Below, one piece after another: positions 45,988-56,791 of a stretch of DNA of 64,000 nt; positions within the stretch are counted from its first letter, which is position 1, and each line of letters opens with the position of its first letter. The DNA is from Gliomastix tumulicola. Lineage: Eukaryota > Ascomycota > Sordariomycetes > Hypocreales > Bionectriaceae. The stretch is taken from contig BCHX01000006.1 in NCBI GenBank assembly GCA_001599755.1, forward strand, positions 2,281,336 through 2,345,335. The letters are read 5' to 3'. The notes beneath the pieces are model-generated. The model ran no database searches. It worked only from the letters and a program-made list of their open reading frames with translations, and was not told the DNA's origin. The translations under genes and the position numbers were made by a program.

Positions 45988-48900
45988 CTAGATGGGTGGT
46001 GTCTCCTTAGCCAAGTCCGTGTTGATCACCAAGTCATCCTTTCCCCTCATATGCAGCACGATAGTCAACCCTTCAATACCGAACTCATGACACTCGTGCT
46101 GGGCCATTGTGTCGCCCACACCGACACTGATGTACCCTCTCACTAGAGGCTCGCTCCTCTGCTCAAAGGTGTGGTTGGATTCCATCTCACTCATCTCCGA
46201 TTTCAGCTGCTCAACCTCCGAGTTCAGGTCCATACATCTGGCCCGCCACTCGCACGCATGATCCGGGGGTAAGAAGGGCCTAGGATTGTGGATATGGGGG
46301 TCCCCTCCGCCGCTCATTGGCAGCAGGTCAAGCGGTGTAGCTAGACTGGCTTCCTTTCGCTTGGTGCTGGTCTTGCCACCCTGGAGACTCTGGAGGTCCT
46401 CTGCGCTGTGCCGTGCCAGCGTGTTCTCGAGATCCCTGAGTCGCATTCGCGATGGCGACTGAAGGATTTCACGCCATTCCCCACGGGCATCGCCCACTTG
46501 AGGATGAGTGGCTGTATGCTCGGCCAACGCACGCGAGTTCAGCTCATGTTGCTCGGCAACAACGCCAGTGTTCGACCCCTCTTGCACTGACGAGGGCGTA
46601 TCGCTAGGATTGCAGTTTCCACAGTTGATGTCCTTGGTGGGTGGCGTGGCGATCAGCCTCCCAGGACTTCGACGCAGCTGCGATAGCGGTGGTGTCGGTG
46701 GCTTCACCGCCTTCGGAGGCTCTGGAGCTTCGACTTTCCGCAGCTGCTGTCTCAGCGAGAAGAAGTTAGGCGTGTCGTGCCTGTGGGGAGAATGCTCTTG
46801 ATGGGCTTGGACCTCCCGAAGGGCATGGCGAGACCATGGCGCACTGGTGTCGGCAACATGCCAGGATTCCTGAGCTGCAACTTTGCCGACCGGCTTGAGT
46901 TGAGGCCAAGTCTCTGCCACTGGCTCTGTGTTCGACGGGCGCGGCTGATGGTGTTTGCGCTTTTGAGAGACCGATATACGTGCCTGTGAACGACTTCTGT
47001 CCTCAATCACTGACTTGCGGGCCTTGACAGTTCCCGAGACTACACCTCGCTCATTCGGAGTGACAGCCTGCGCTGATTTGAGATCGGAGGAGCTCTTGCT
47101 AATTCCCAAAGTGTTGCGCGTCTTGGGCTTGGGGAAGCTGGTGACTTGGTCAAGCATCGATCTTGGAGACAGTGACTTGAGGGTGTTCAGACGTTGGGCC
47201 GGTTGCAAGGGCAAAGCAGTGAAGCCGAACTTATTAATCTCCCCTTTGGTTCCAAGGGACAGGGGGCTTAATTCCCTCTGCATTGTTGGATCATCTTGAA
47301 GACTATGTGCACTGATCGAGTCCGGTTCGTCAGTACGTTCGTCGGCATGGAGAGAATGTAGTGACGGGGATGTATGGTATTCCCCAAACTGAGCCACAGA
47401 GTCTTGATGGAGTGAATGATCTTGGACGAGCTGTTCGATCTCGTCCATTACATCAGCGCCGAGAGAATGGTGTCGAGTGTCAGTCTGGACACTGGCAACT
47501 GAACCGCGATCCCGTTCAGAGAAGTTTGGACTTTCCCGCTCCAGTGATTCGGCCAGTGTGCGAGTGCCAGCTGCGAGGTGCTCTATGATGTGTTGAGAAC
47601 GGTATAGGTCGTCGCTGTGATGGTACAACTGATCGATCTTTCTTTGCAGAGGATCTTGAAGGGGAGCATGCTGGTTCTGCCGCACTCGTTCATGAACGTA
47701 GCGGTCCGCATTCCACTCTCTTGATGCCAGCTGTTGAAGTGCTTTTCGACGAGAGGTACACCCAACACTGTGCCTGATGCCACCGTCTTGTTGCCTACAA
47801 CTCCGATTGTCACACTCGTCGGGCGCGGTCGAATCGCTCGCGGAGCGGTCCATGTGTCTCTGTGGCAAGCAGTCTGACAGTTCCGTGGGACGTCTTGCCA
47901 CGACGCTGTGAGGGTGGATTTGCGGCTCCAACGCCAGACCTTTCTGTATGCTGTCGGCCTGGACAAAGGGGTTATTCTTCAAAGAATCAGAGACGGCCCG
48001 CCTGCTACTATCGCGTTCCTCCATGATGGCGTCCTGCTTCGCCACAGGCAATTTCCTGCCGCCAGACGCCAGGGGCTTTGGAGTCAAGGACTTCGTGTGC
48101 GATACGCGGCTTTTCTGGAGTGACTCTACGCTGTCCACTTGTTCATGGAGTGACGTTTGGCTGAGATCTCTGCCTACCGCCTCATGGTGTCGACCTGAGA
48201 GCGGCCGAGGTTGGGTTGTAGTGTCGATGAGTGAGAAACTGTCAAGGGGCATCTCGTCTGTGCACTTGATACAGGACTCGTGGCCGCATTCAGGGCACTC
48301 CTTTCCGGTAGGCAGGTGTCTGCGGCAGGAATGGCATCGCCTGTACTCCAGCTTCGTGATGGACGCAGGGAGTTGTGGCTGAGGTCGTGGCTTCGCTCCT
48401 CCGCTCTCAGAGTTCTCTTCAGAAAGCCAGTTCTCAGGTCGTGCTATGCCGTACTCATCGAATATGTCACGGGCATTCTTTCGTCGGACAATCGAGCTCA
48501 CAGACGCGGAGCCAATGCTTCCAGGAGTCGTTGACGATCGGGCGTACGGCGGCGAACATTGCGACTCTTGCCGACTCATCGTAGATTGGCCTGTATACCT
48601 CTGCTGCCTTCGTGCTGGCCGTGCCTTTCGTGGCAAGCGGAAGAAGTCATCCTGTGATCCGTCAGCACGGACGCTGGGCCGTAAGATGAGATTGGGCGGT
48701 AGTGTTGTAGGTATGCTGTCTTTCCCCCGCTGCGAGCCCGGGCCCTGGCCAAGGGGCTGTTCGACTGTCGAAGTCGTGTACTCGCCTAGAAGAGGGTTGC
48801 GAGAGGCTGGCCTTGCAAACCTTGGGTCTGGTCGGCGTCCCTAACCCAGCCTCATGTTTTCGCGCTCTCTTTCTGCGGTGGCGTCCTGCTCCTTGGTTCG

Positions 48901-49059
48901 AAGAGCGCCCTTCTCTGGCGCACTCATCGTCTGTAGCTGGCGGATGCGAGCGCCCACAATGCCGCTGGGAATACGTTCCTCCTGAGGGGCGTGCTGGCTC
49001 TGGCGAGATGACATATTCCTGATGTCTGTTCGGGAGATGCTTGCAAAGGAAGGAGCCAT
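45988..49059 (-). CDS. Unrecognised Cys-rich protein; frame interrupted by TAG or a 60-base intron
   Basis: The frame runs from ATG 49059 to a stop at 45988 with one TAG at 48841-48843. A 60-base intron, 48845-48786 (donor GTTAGG, acceptor TTCTAG), removes the TAG in frame and gives about 1003 residues. I prefer this reading, although no clear branch site is seen. After residue 220 comes a Cys cluster with spacing C-x2-C-x9-C-x2-C-x4-C-x2-C (CHSCRRHLPTGKECPECGHE, then CIKC), probably zinc-binding. The middle is long, polar and disordered-looking. Near the C-terminus a short coiled coil is likely (LNSEVEQLKSEMSEMESN), followed by a compact hydrophobic end (HEFGIEGLTIVLHMRGKDD). The N-terminus contains IVGARIRQLQTMSAPEKGAL. 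I recognise no named family. The skipped 60 bases also read like coding sequence, so error or a pseudogene remains possible. Confidence 0.65.
48841..48843 (-). other. In-frame TAG within the Cys-rich protein reading frame
   Basis: The codons around it read ...MRLG-TAG-GRRPDPRFARP..., and the frame is open on both sides for hundreds of codons. It is removed if the 60-base intron 48845-48786 is real. The following base context (GGA) is not the strong readthrough context CTA. Confidence 0.8.
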
Positions 49060-49506
49060 GATGACGAAAAGGGAGACTAAGAATATAGATCAACACTTGG
49101 AACGAGACAGACGGCATGGAATTATGCAATAACAGCTGTTCGAAAGAAAATGCAGAGTGCCGTGGAGGCTGTTGCGCCGCTGCTCCTGAGTATTGAGCTG
49201 GAAGAATGCAGGTCGAGTGTCGGGAAGAAAAGCAAAGAGGTTCTCCCCGCAAGTCCATAGGGAAGGAGCTCAGGTGATGCTCCCTCCAATCAATCACACA
49301 CAAAAAGTAGTACCTAGAAGGTGCGCGGTACCTACTAGTAGGTAGAGCCAGAAAGAACATTTCCGAAGTCAAACAAAAGGAATTGGTATTCATAGTGCCC
49401 GAACGTCTATCGTACGCCACGATATAGGAGTAGTTAGGTCAGGTAGCAAGAACGGGTAAGAAAGTCTGATGTACAAGGACCACGTCGCTTCAATTACGTA
49501 GTACGT
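49060..49506. other. Promoter gap between ATP16 3' end and the Cys-rich protein gene
   Basis: This 447-base gap contains a 16-base perfect palindrome at 49329-49344, about 270 bases upstream of the Cys-rich protein's ATG. No gene is seen. Confidence 0.65.
49329..49344. repeat. Perfect palindrome TACCTACTAGTAGGTA
   Basis: Sixteen bases identical to their reverse complement, preceded by GG so that GGTACC overlaps its left edge. It is the cleanest copy of the TACTAGTA/GGTACC motif found across the window's intergenic stretches. Confidence 0.85.
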
Positions 49507-50302
49507 CTATTTGACATGAGCAGCCAGAGTCTCGAGAACCTGCGAGGAAACGATTAGCGACACTGCTCCCGGGAGGACGGCACGACAAAACTCACTTCCA
49601 GCTCAATCTTGGCCTCGGCAATATCCTGCTCGCTGCCGTTGCCGTTGGCAATCTTCTGGGCCTCGGAGATCTGGGCGCGGATAGCATCGGCGCTGAAATC
49701 CTCGATAGGGAAGCCCTCGGGGGCGTTGATGCTCATCGTCGAGTTGGGCTGGACAGTAGCGAATCCACCAGACACTAGTTTCCCTGTCAATTGCTATCCC
49801 CAATTGTAGTCGTCGGACTCGGGCGTGGACGTACGGAAGAACTGCTTGGCGCCACCGCTCTCCTCAACAACCTCCACCAGACCGGGCTTGAGCTGCTCAA
49901 TGGAGGGAACGTGGTTCGCGAGGACACCCATCTCGCCAGACTCGGCCGGGATGTTGACCTGGACGACATCCTGGGACTTGTAGATGGACTATGATTTGCG
50001 GTAATTAGCTCCTGGTCGTCAATTGCTGAGCGGTGATCGGGAGAGAATTGGTCGCGGAGGGGTTCGGCGATGTCGAGCGCAGGGCAATTCGGAAAGGAGA
50101 CCATCAATTGCATACCTGATGGGGGAGAGAAAGGCTGAGCTTGATCTGCAAAGGAGGTTAGCTGGCGCAAGGGGACACAAGCTTGGATAGGTCTGCTTGC
50201 CTTGTCAGGGACGGCCTCGGCGTAGGTCCTCCGCTGGACAGGAACCCGCATGGCAGCAGGACGAGCTCGGAGAGCCGCACGGGCGAAGCGGAACGAGTTC
50301 AT
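49507..50302 (-). CDS. ATP16: Mitochondrial F1Fo ATP synthase subunit delta
   Basis: A 165-residue subunit from five exons: 50302-50201, 50145-50116, 49988-49835, 49774-49596 and 49539-49507. Exon 1 encodes an Arg-rich mitochondrial presequence (FARAALRARPAAMRVPVQRR). The spliced protein reads through conserved blocks IKLSLSLPHQ, SIYKSQDVVQVNIPAESGEM, GVLANHVPSIEQLKPGLVEV, FFLSGGFATVQPNS and the helical ARAQ-type end (IRAQISEAQKIANG). Intron 1 (50200-50146) begins GCAAGC and ends CAG, a GC-AG intron. Exon 2 is only 30 bases. For intron 3 the acceptor at 49775 was chosen over one eight bases earlier because it gives FFLSGGFA. The subunit sits in the central stalk with epsilon and couples rotation to the c-ring. 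Length and sequence fit ascomycete orthologues; identity is very secure. Confidence 0.95.
50146..50200 (-). other. ATP16: GC-AG intron of ATP16
   Basis: The donor is AAG|GCAAGC, the branch-like GCTAAC lies near the 3' end and the acceptor is TTTGCAG. No GT near the boundary rescues both frame and the conserved VPDK-IKLSL junction. GC-AG introns are a small minority class spliced by the major spliceosome and usually have otherwise strong donors, as here. Confidence 0.85.
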
Positions 50303-53300
50303 GGTGCAATGGGTGGGCGGTAAAGGGTTTGGTGGTGGTTATTCGAGCTGGAATTGAAGTTCCCTTTGCACGATCTTTGCCGAACACCAGCCCATAATTC
50401 GGCTAGCGGGAAAATCCGAGCCGTGGCCATCACGTGACTCTCCAGAACATCACTGAGGGGGGTCGATTGACGATGTCGACACTCGACAACATGAAGGTTC
50501 TTTACATTATTATTCCCCCTTACGACATAATATATGATAGACTCATCCGAGATATTCATTCCTAGGGGCCAGTGTCGTACTTGAGGTAGGACCAGCCGCC
50601 ACCTCGCGGGAGTCTCTACCTCAACATACCCTCCTTCCCTGATGCATCGGACATTGGGAAGTGATCGAAATGCTAGGGTTCGAGACTCTCGTCGCTTCTC
50701 AATAAGTTCCATTTCTATTATGGCCGATCCGGACTGAGCAATGGGTGACACTGAATCGTCCCAATGTCTCCTGCTCTCTGGCTCTGATCTACTATTGCTG
50801 GACGAGGGCGTTGAGCCGGGGCCAGCGACATGGCTGTTTACTTACCCTATATTCCAGACGCTCTCCGTCTGCCAGTTTCAAGCATCGAGAATGCATGAGA
50901 GAAACACTATTGGGGCTATCGAGAAAGGCTCTCAGATACCTAGTGAGCATTCTCCATGTCTTGGGCGCTTCGCTAGCTGCACTTCTAGAGTTGGTGGTCT
51001 CGCCCAGGTGTGACGGGTGATCTCTTGGTGTAAGTCATGGCGGCACAAGTTGGGAGTTCTGTATCAACGCTGCGCGGGACAGCGGTTGGATACACACCTG
51101 TTCGGGTGCACGATGTCGCTATACCGGTGCAGCGATCTTCTGACATCTTGGTGGCCAATAATCTAGCTTCCCGCCATCGTTCTCGGGAGTGTCACATCCA
51201 TTGTGCTAGACACCGCGACTCGGAGGCTCCTCGCAGTCTCTCGCCCAGCTTTCTCGACGTCACTACCACGCCTTTTCTTCCCTGAGTGAGACCTCGCCCA
51301 CCGCGGATGCGATATAGAGTCAACGAGACCACAAGTGGCCCAAAAGAGGAAAGAGAAAGTGGTGTGGTTAGTCGATGCATTCTGCCCCTATCGACGAGAA
51401 CACACCGAGATAGGATTCAAGCGCCCAGTTGCAGTAGAAGCAGCCGTTCCTCGGGAACATATGCCAGCTCCCACAGGAATATGAACAAGGAGTTCGATCG
51501 CGCGGTAGTACCAAGTCTCGCGGAAAATTGATCGGGATGTGTCGTCTGAGCCGAAAGGAGAAAGCCTCCATTTTGCTTCTTGGTTCCTTCAAGAAGTGCT
51601 CTACTTACACTTGTGTACCATCGGCTGGTCTCGACTCCTTCATCTTGCATTCCTACTTGGCCTTGGTTCGCCTGGTGCAAAGTACGGCTCCTTTGTGATA
51701 TGGGAGGCAAGTCGTTCGGGTGGTGGTGTCAGATTTAGCGAGAGCTCGTGCAGGCTCAAATGGAACAGCAGAGTTACTGGGAGATGGACATCGCCGCTCC
51801 GAGGAGAGCATTCCTGCAAGGAAAGTAATACTTCTTCCATCGAATTGCCATTTTCAGGATATCTATCGGATCTTAGCACACCTCTTCAGAAGCCTTTTGG
51901 TGTTTGCGAAACATGCAGCTGCAACGAGGAACTGCTTCTGGAAGGTTGGAGGATGGGCCAATGAGACGTGATGGCTCCGTTTGCCTGAATTGGTACACGC
52001 GGACGGAAACTCGTGTGGTACGCGGTCTACGCCTCGTTCTTGCAGAACGACATGTCAGTGCCTGTAAGCATGCATGCGTTCGAAGACTTCTTCGAGAATG
52101 CATGTGCGTTACATTCGGCCTCCCCTTCGCTGGCCATGCATGCATGCCTCCGGACTTCCACGCAAATGAATGAACATTCGGACGAGATTCTAGACTCATT
52201 CTGTGCGGCTGGAGTCGTCAAATTTGGGCGTGAGAACGTTGTCAGTGTACATCTGACTCGCTGATCTGACATGACCTGACATGACCTGTCAGCCCGTATG
52301 ATGCCTCAGACAGATGGTCTATGCTCTCGGGATGGTGTCGAGCCCTGTCCCATGCCAATCCAACACCCTGGTCGGTCGATAGTCCGATGCTCAATGTCCG
52401 TGAAGCAAAAGCAGGTGAGAATATTGATTCGACATCCTCGTATCAGCCCGAGGACACGCTGGCCGAGAACAAGTCCACCGTCCTTATCGCTATTGGTTTC
52501 AGCTATACCAACTCAAGTCCCAACACCCAATCTGTATTGCTGGGCACGAGGGCTCGGGCATCGCGAAACAGCACGAGATCGGGCCAGGGAGCATCTGGCG
52601 GGGGAATACCAAGGAATCATCATCTGCGTCGGAGACTCGGAACCGCAGATGGTTAGACGATGAGCATCACGGAGTGTGCCTTGGCTCGCTTCCCATCCTC
52701 CTCGCGCCAAACATGTGAGAGACGATAGGGTAAGGAGAAAGTACGGAGACACAGCTGCGTTGCATCTGTCCTTCGCCCCGTCGCCACACACCTCGATGGA
52801 TGCCCATTATCAGAGTAGGCGCCCAAGCCGCCCAGGCGTGGGAGGCCGCAGATGTCATCCTCTCAACGCGGGGTCGGACTGCGCATCTCCATCGTCCTGT
52901 TCATCGGATCCTACTGCTTGCTCTTCCCCTCCCTCACCTCATCACGTCTCATGATCATTCATCATCACTGATCAGGGTCCTCGCCAAATTGCAGGGATGG
53001 GCATGGGGGCAGGACGACGCTTGCATGTGGGGGACTGTCGGCGTGAGCGCCTTTTTTCTGTTATTTTCTTTACCCGCTCTACTCGATGAACTCCTCTTTA
53101 TTATTCAACGCTTGGCAAACTCGGCATCACGCAGCTCAAGAGTGGGAGGACATTGGTCGGAGGTACATTATGGTGTGGCAGGCCGCCTCCTTCGGGTGAG
53201 GGGATGGGCAGCGAGATCGACTGCCTATCACACTGGAAACATCCCTTCCTGCGTGCGTAGTAAACCGGGCCGTTGCCGTTGTGCTGGGTCGTCTGCCAGT

Positions 53301-55390
53301 GAGAGCAGAGGGTGGTGGTATGGATCTAAACGAGGATGAAGCGTGCGTGTGTCAGTGTCTGTCACGCTGTGTGGTTGCAGTGCTTGCAATGGTTGCATGC
53401 ACCCAGCGAATCTGTCCAGCTGAGCATGTCCTCTGCGTCATGCTGCACCGCGCTAGCCAAGCACCGTGGATGTGATTTCCTCTGAAAGTCGCCTTTGGCA
53501 GCAACTGATCAACACCCATTACCACGGAGACGTGTCGAGCCGCATGCTTTCTTGTTGATCCTCCGCCCTCAACGTCGGGTTGCATGTGTGATTAGCATAG
53601 CACACCACGTCGGCGTGGTACGCGTGCTAGTGAGTCGTAGTACGTTCGCAAGCTGATGAAGCAGGACTGGATGCCATCCTGCCACGACGCCGCCATCTCC
53701 AGTCGCAGGCACTCACGAGTCGACTTGTTTGTGGAGATGATGGGGCTTGATGATGGCATTTCCCGCTGAGTTATCCTCCATTGATCATCGTATTGGAATG
53801 GCCGTCTCCTTATGCACGGTGGATTGGATATGAGGGATGGACGGATGTCCACTATAGAGATTGTCCACGACGGCTGGTCGTACGTACATACGACGCAGAG
53901 ACATGTTGCATATACAGCTCTCCACAGGGCAGCGCAGACAGGCAGGTCAAGACGAGTCTCCTGCTCGGGGAATGATTCCGGCTGTCTTGTTGAGCTGCTG
54001 CACAGTGCTGATGGGAGGCCTGGACGCTGAAAAGAGGAACTCCTAATTCATCACACCGCAGGTCTGCAGCAGCAGCATGTGCGACGCCGGTGAGCGTAGC
54101 GTGCCCTCGTGCCCGTTTCCCAAGCCAATATGAGGGGTTTATTTCATTTGTTGAAGCTGGCGATACTTGGAGATGCGATGGAGATATTTCGCTCGGCAGT
54201 CTCGAGACGGGCTAGCTCCAGGGCCATTCAAGCCCTGCTGCCCGCGAGTAATACGTTAATACCTGCCGTCTCTTTGGCGGGGCAAAGGCTCCTGGCGGCC
54301 TGCAAGTTGTCTTGCCCATGTCTCGTACTCATGCGAGTGTTGATGAGGCGGCCGATCGGCTTATGTCGGTGGAGAAACGGGTCTAGGAGCGAATAACGAA
54401 AACCTGGAAAACCTTCAGCAGGACCGCCTGCAGCGCGCGTGCATAAGGATATTACCGTAGCTTAGTGCGTGGCCTGTTTGAGACCTCTCGCCGGAGTATA
54501 GGGCGCTTTGTGCACAGTCATGCAGATGCAGGAATGAGTCGTCGACGTGTCGCATTCCTGGTGAGACGACTCAGACCGGAGCGGACCTTCGAGAAGCATG
54601 TTTGCCACGCTTCTACACAGAAGGAGGCCGTCGTGGCGGGAGCTCCGTGTTAGTCGCCCATTGACAGACGCTGACAGCAGCCTGTGTGTGTGTGACTCTC
54701 GAATAGGCATCGTAAAACAGACAATCAGACCAGCGGCTCGTCGACAAGTGTTACGTTGGGGCTTGCCCCTGGCGAAGGGCACCGCTTGTTTCGCCAAGGG
54801 CGGTCCAGGACTGAGCCCCCCAGCCAGTGGTGAAGGAATCTCCAGTCACGACGCCAGCCAGGATATGGAGATGACAGTGTCTGGTACAGTGCGCAAGTGA
54901 CCCCCAATTTTCATCACGACCGGCCTCTGATGAGTGTCTCAGTTGGGCCAAGCAGCTTTCCCATTGCCACCGGACCCTTGCCTCCTGTAGAGTGACATTC
55001 TGGAAGCTCCAGCTGCATCCAGAACGCGGCCCGTCGAAATTGGGCACTTCATTCTTCAGATAAGGCACATACCGATACTCGTGAAGTTGTCTGGTGACCA
55101 ACCAAATCCCTCCTGCGCTGACTTAGAGATGCACTGTGCGACCCGTGGTCGATTTTTCCACCACCCGACTGTTAGCGCCTCTGCAGTCCGATCTTTTATT
55201 GAAGACACCACACCGCTGGCCAATAGGCGATGCGGTGAAAAAAAGACAGCAGCCCCGCCTGCAACCTGCAGTCCTGCACGCACCAACAAAAGTCTTGACA
55301 AGCCCGTCGTTACAGCGCGCCAGTGGACAGCCAAGCACCCAAGGCCGCCTGTGACCCTAGTTCCGTGTCCACTGTCCAATTCAGCCATAG

Positions 55391-55432
55391 GCCAGTGCTA
55401 GTCGGCACTGGCCCTCCCTGGCACCGGGAGGG
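55391..55432. repeat. Two back-to-back perfect hairpins
   Basis: GCCAGTGC (55391-55398) pairs with GCACTGGC (55405-55412) around a 6-base loop. CCCTCCC (55412-55418) pairs with GGGAGGG (55426-55432) around a 7-base loop. The two stems share one base. It lies in non-coding sequence 1.4 kb upstream of the DUF2457-like ATG. It could be an RNA structure, a transposon-end remnant or chance. Confidence 0.7.
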
Positions 55433-56585
55433 TCCTGTGCATCGTCATTTTCATTTTCCGGCTCATCACTCTAGCGCCGCAAAGTACTGAATACAGGGCA
55501 CGGCCTGGTCTCCGCGCACGCAGGCCACCCGTGGGCGAGGTAGCGGTACCGCTCCCTTGTTCGTATGAGGGAACATTGGAAAGTCTTTGTCGCAACCATC
55601 ACGGCATGGCCCCACGGCAGCGTCCCCACTTTTGGGGTCCCAGTCCAGTGCTTTTCCTAGGGCTGTCTCCTGTGCTCCTCACTGTAGGCTACTAAGGTTA
55701 GACCTTGGCCCTGACTCTGTTAGGGGGAACAAGCCCGCTACAGGCGCCGCAGGTATCGCTCCCCAGGCCTCACAGAGGCACAGGTACTTGCTCAGGTGGT
55801 TCCTCCCAGCAAAAGCTCGCCGTGGCCGAACGCACCGAAATGTTCCTCACTGCAAATTGTTGCACCCGCGCGCGATTTGAGCGCCCGTCGGTATAACACC
55901 CGACCTGCCCTCACCTCACCATCTGATTCTCCCTCCCACCCTCGCTCCCTTTCTCACTGTTGGGTGTTTCTCTTCCATCTCATTGATTCAATTATTCTGG
56001 TTCAGGTCTGGCCGACTTGGAGGGGGTATCCTCGTGGTTATAGTTCCGCGTCGTCCTCTCTCGGCCTTTCCAGATACCCTTCCTTTCCCTTTCCTCTTTC
56101 ATTGTCGACTCTCGCCACTGGTGCGCACACAGAAGATCCCCAGGGGAAAACAGAAGCCTCGACAATTGTGCTTTGTCATATTTCCAGACGGCAAAGCCCA
56201 GACAAGGGCGAAAAAGTCCAATTCAGCATTACGGGGCGGCCTCACGTTACAGTGCGCTTTTGTTCGCCACTCGACCCCGTTTCCTCCCGTGCCGGAACGT
56301 CATCTGCCCCTTCGCCTTATTACCCACGCTTGGGCGTTAGCACAGCCAACTTTGCTAAAAGTAGCCCTGCCACGCCTTGTCTGACGACCCTTTGACGCAG
56401 CCTCAGCCGCTGTGCCTTGGACGAACGACGTTTGCGACTAGGAAGAAACATCCTTCTTCCCTGTGCGATCGGCATCTGCATCGTCACTCCCATTCCTCTG
56501 GATCGGCGCACTGCCAGTCGGAACCCGGTGCCGCTTCCTTGCGACGACGCGACAACCAACTTCCTGCACCCACCACACTGCCTAC

Positions 56586-56606
56586 GATGATTGTCGCCCG
56601 CTCATA
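56586..56606 (+). promoter_or_regulatory. Possible six-codon upstream ORF
   Basis: ATG ATT GTC GCC CGC TCA TAG lies 186 bases before the DUF2457-like ATG, inside C/T-rich sequence likely to be leader. It would act only if transcription starts further upstream, which cannot be seen here. Confidence 0.3.
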
Positions 56607-56791
56607 GCCTCACTGTCCTCAGGGACAACATCGAATACCATTCAAATCAGCGCTGTCGCAACCGCTTTTCTAGCAGTCTGACACCTGCTGCAACAATCCG
56701 ACTCTTCTGTACATTTTCGCCTCTCTCGATCGACTTCGACCTTTGAACCTCATTTCTCTCCCCCGCATTCTCCAACCCACATCCGCACATC

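Larger units (their letters stand above)
50303..56791. other. 6.5-kb gene-poor stretch between ATP16 and the DUF2457-like gene
   Basis: Divergent flanks. The left end is the ATP16 promoter. Frames up to 200 codons occur but overlap and match nothing I know. Seen here: a 10-base direct repeat CTGACATGAC twice at 52266-52285, a double hairpin at 55391-55432, and a C/T-rich stretch from about 55900 that probably is the promoter and long leader of the DUF2457-like gene. A six-codon open frame, ATG 56586 to TAG 56606, would be an upstream ORF if the leader includes it. Confidence 0.5.

Noticed and set aside
48841..48843. Programmed stop-codon readthrough of the TAG in the Cys-rich gene
   Set aside because: The context after the stop (GGA) is not the strong CTA readthrough context, and a 60-base in-frame intron explains the stop more simply.
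49767..49834. Alternative ATP16 intron-3 acceptor eight bases earlier, giving FFRKLVSGGF
   Set aside because: The acceptor used instead gives FFLSGGFA, the conserved family sequence as I know it, and both keep the downstream frame only with their own phase.
52800..53339. 179-codon plus-strand frame with a hydrophobic stretch
   Set aside because: A single hydrophobic patch in otherwise random sequence; no family and no supporting exon structure.
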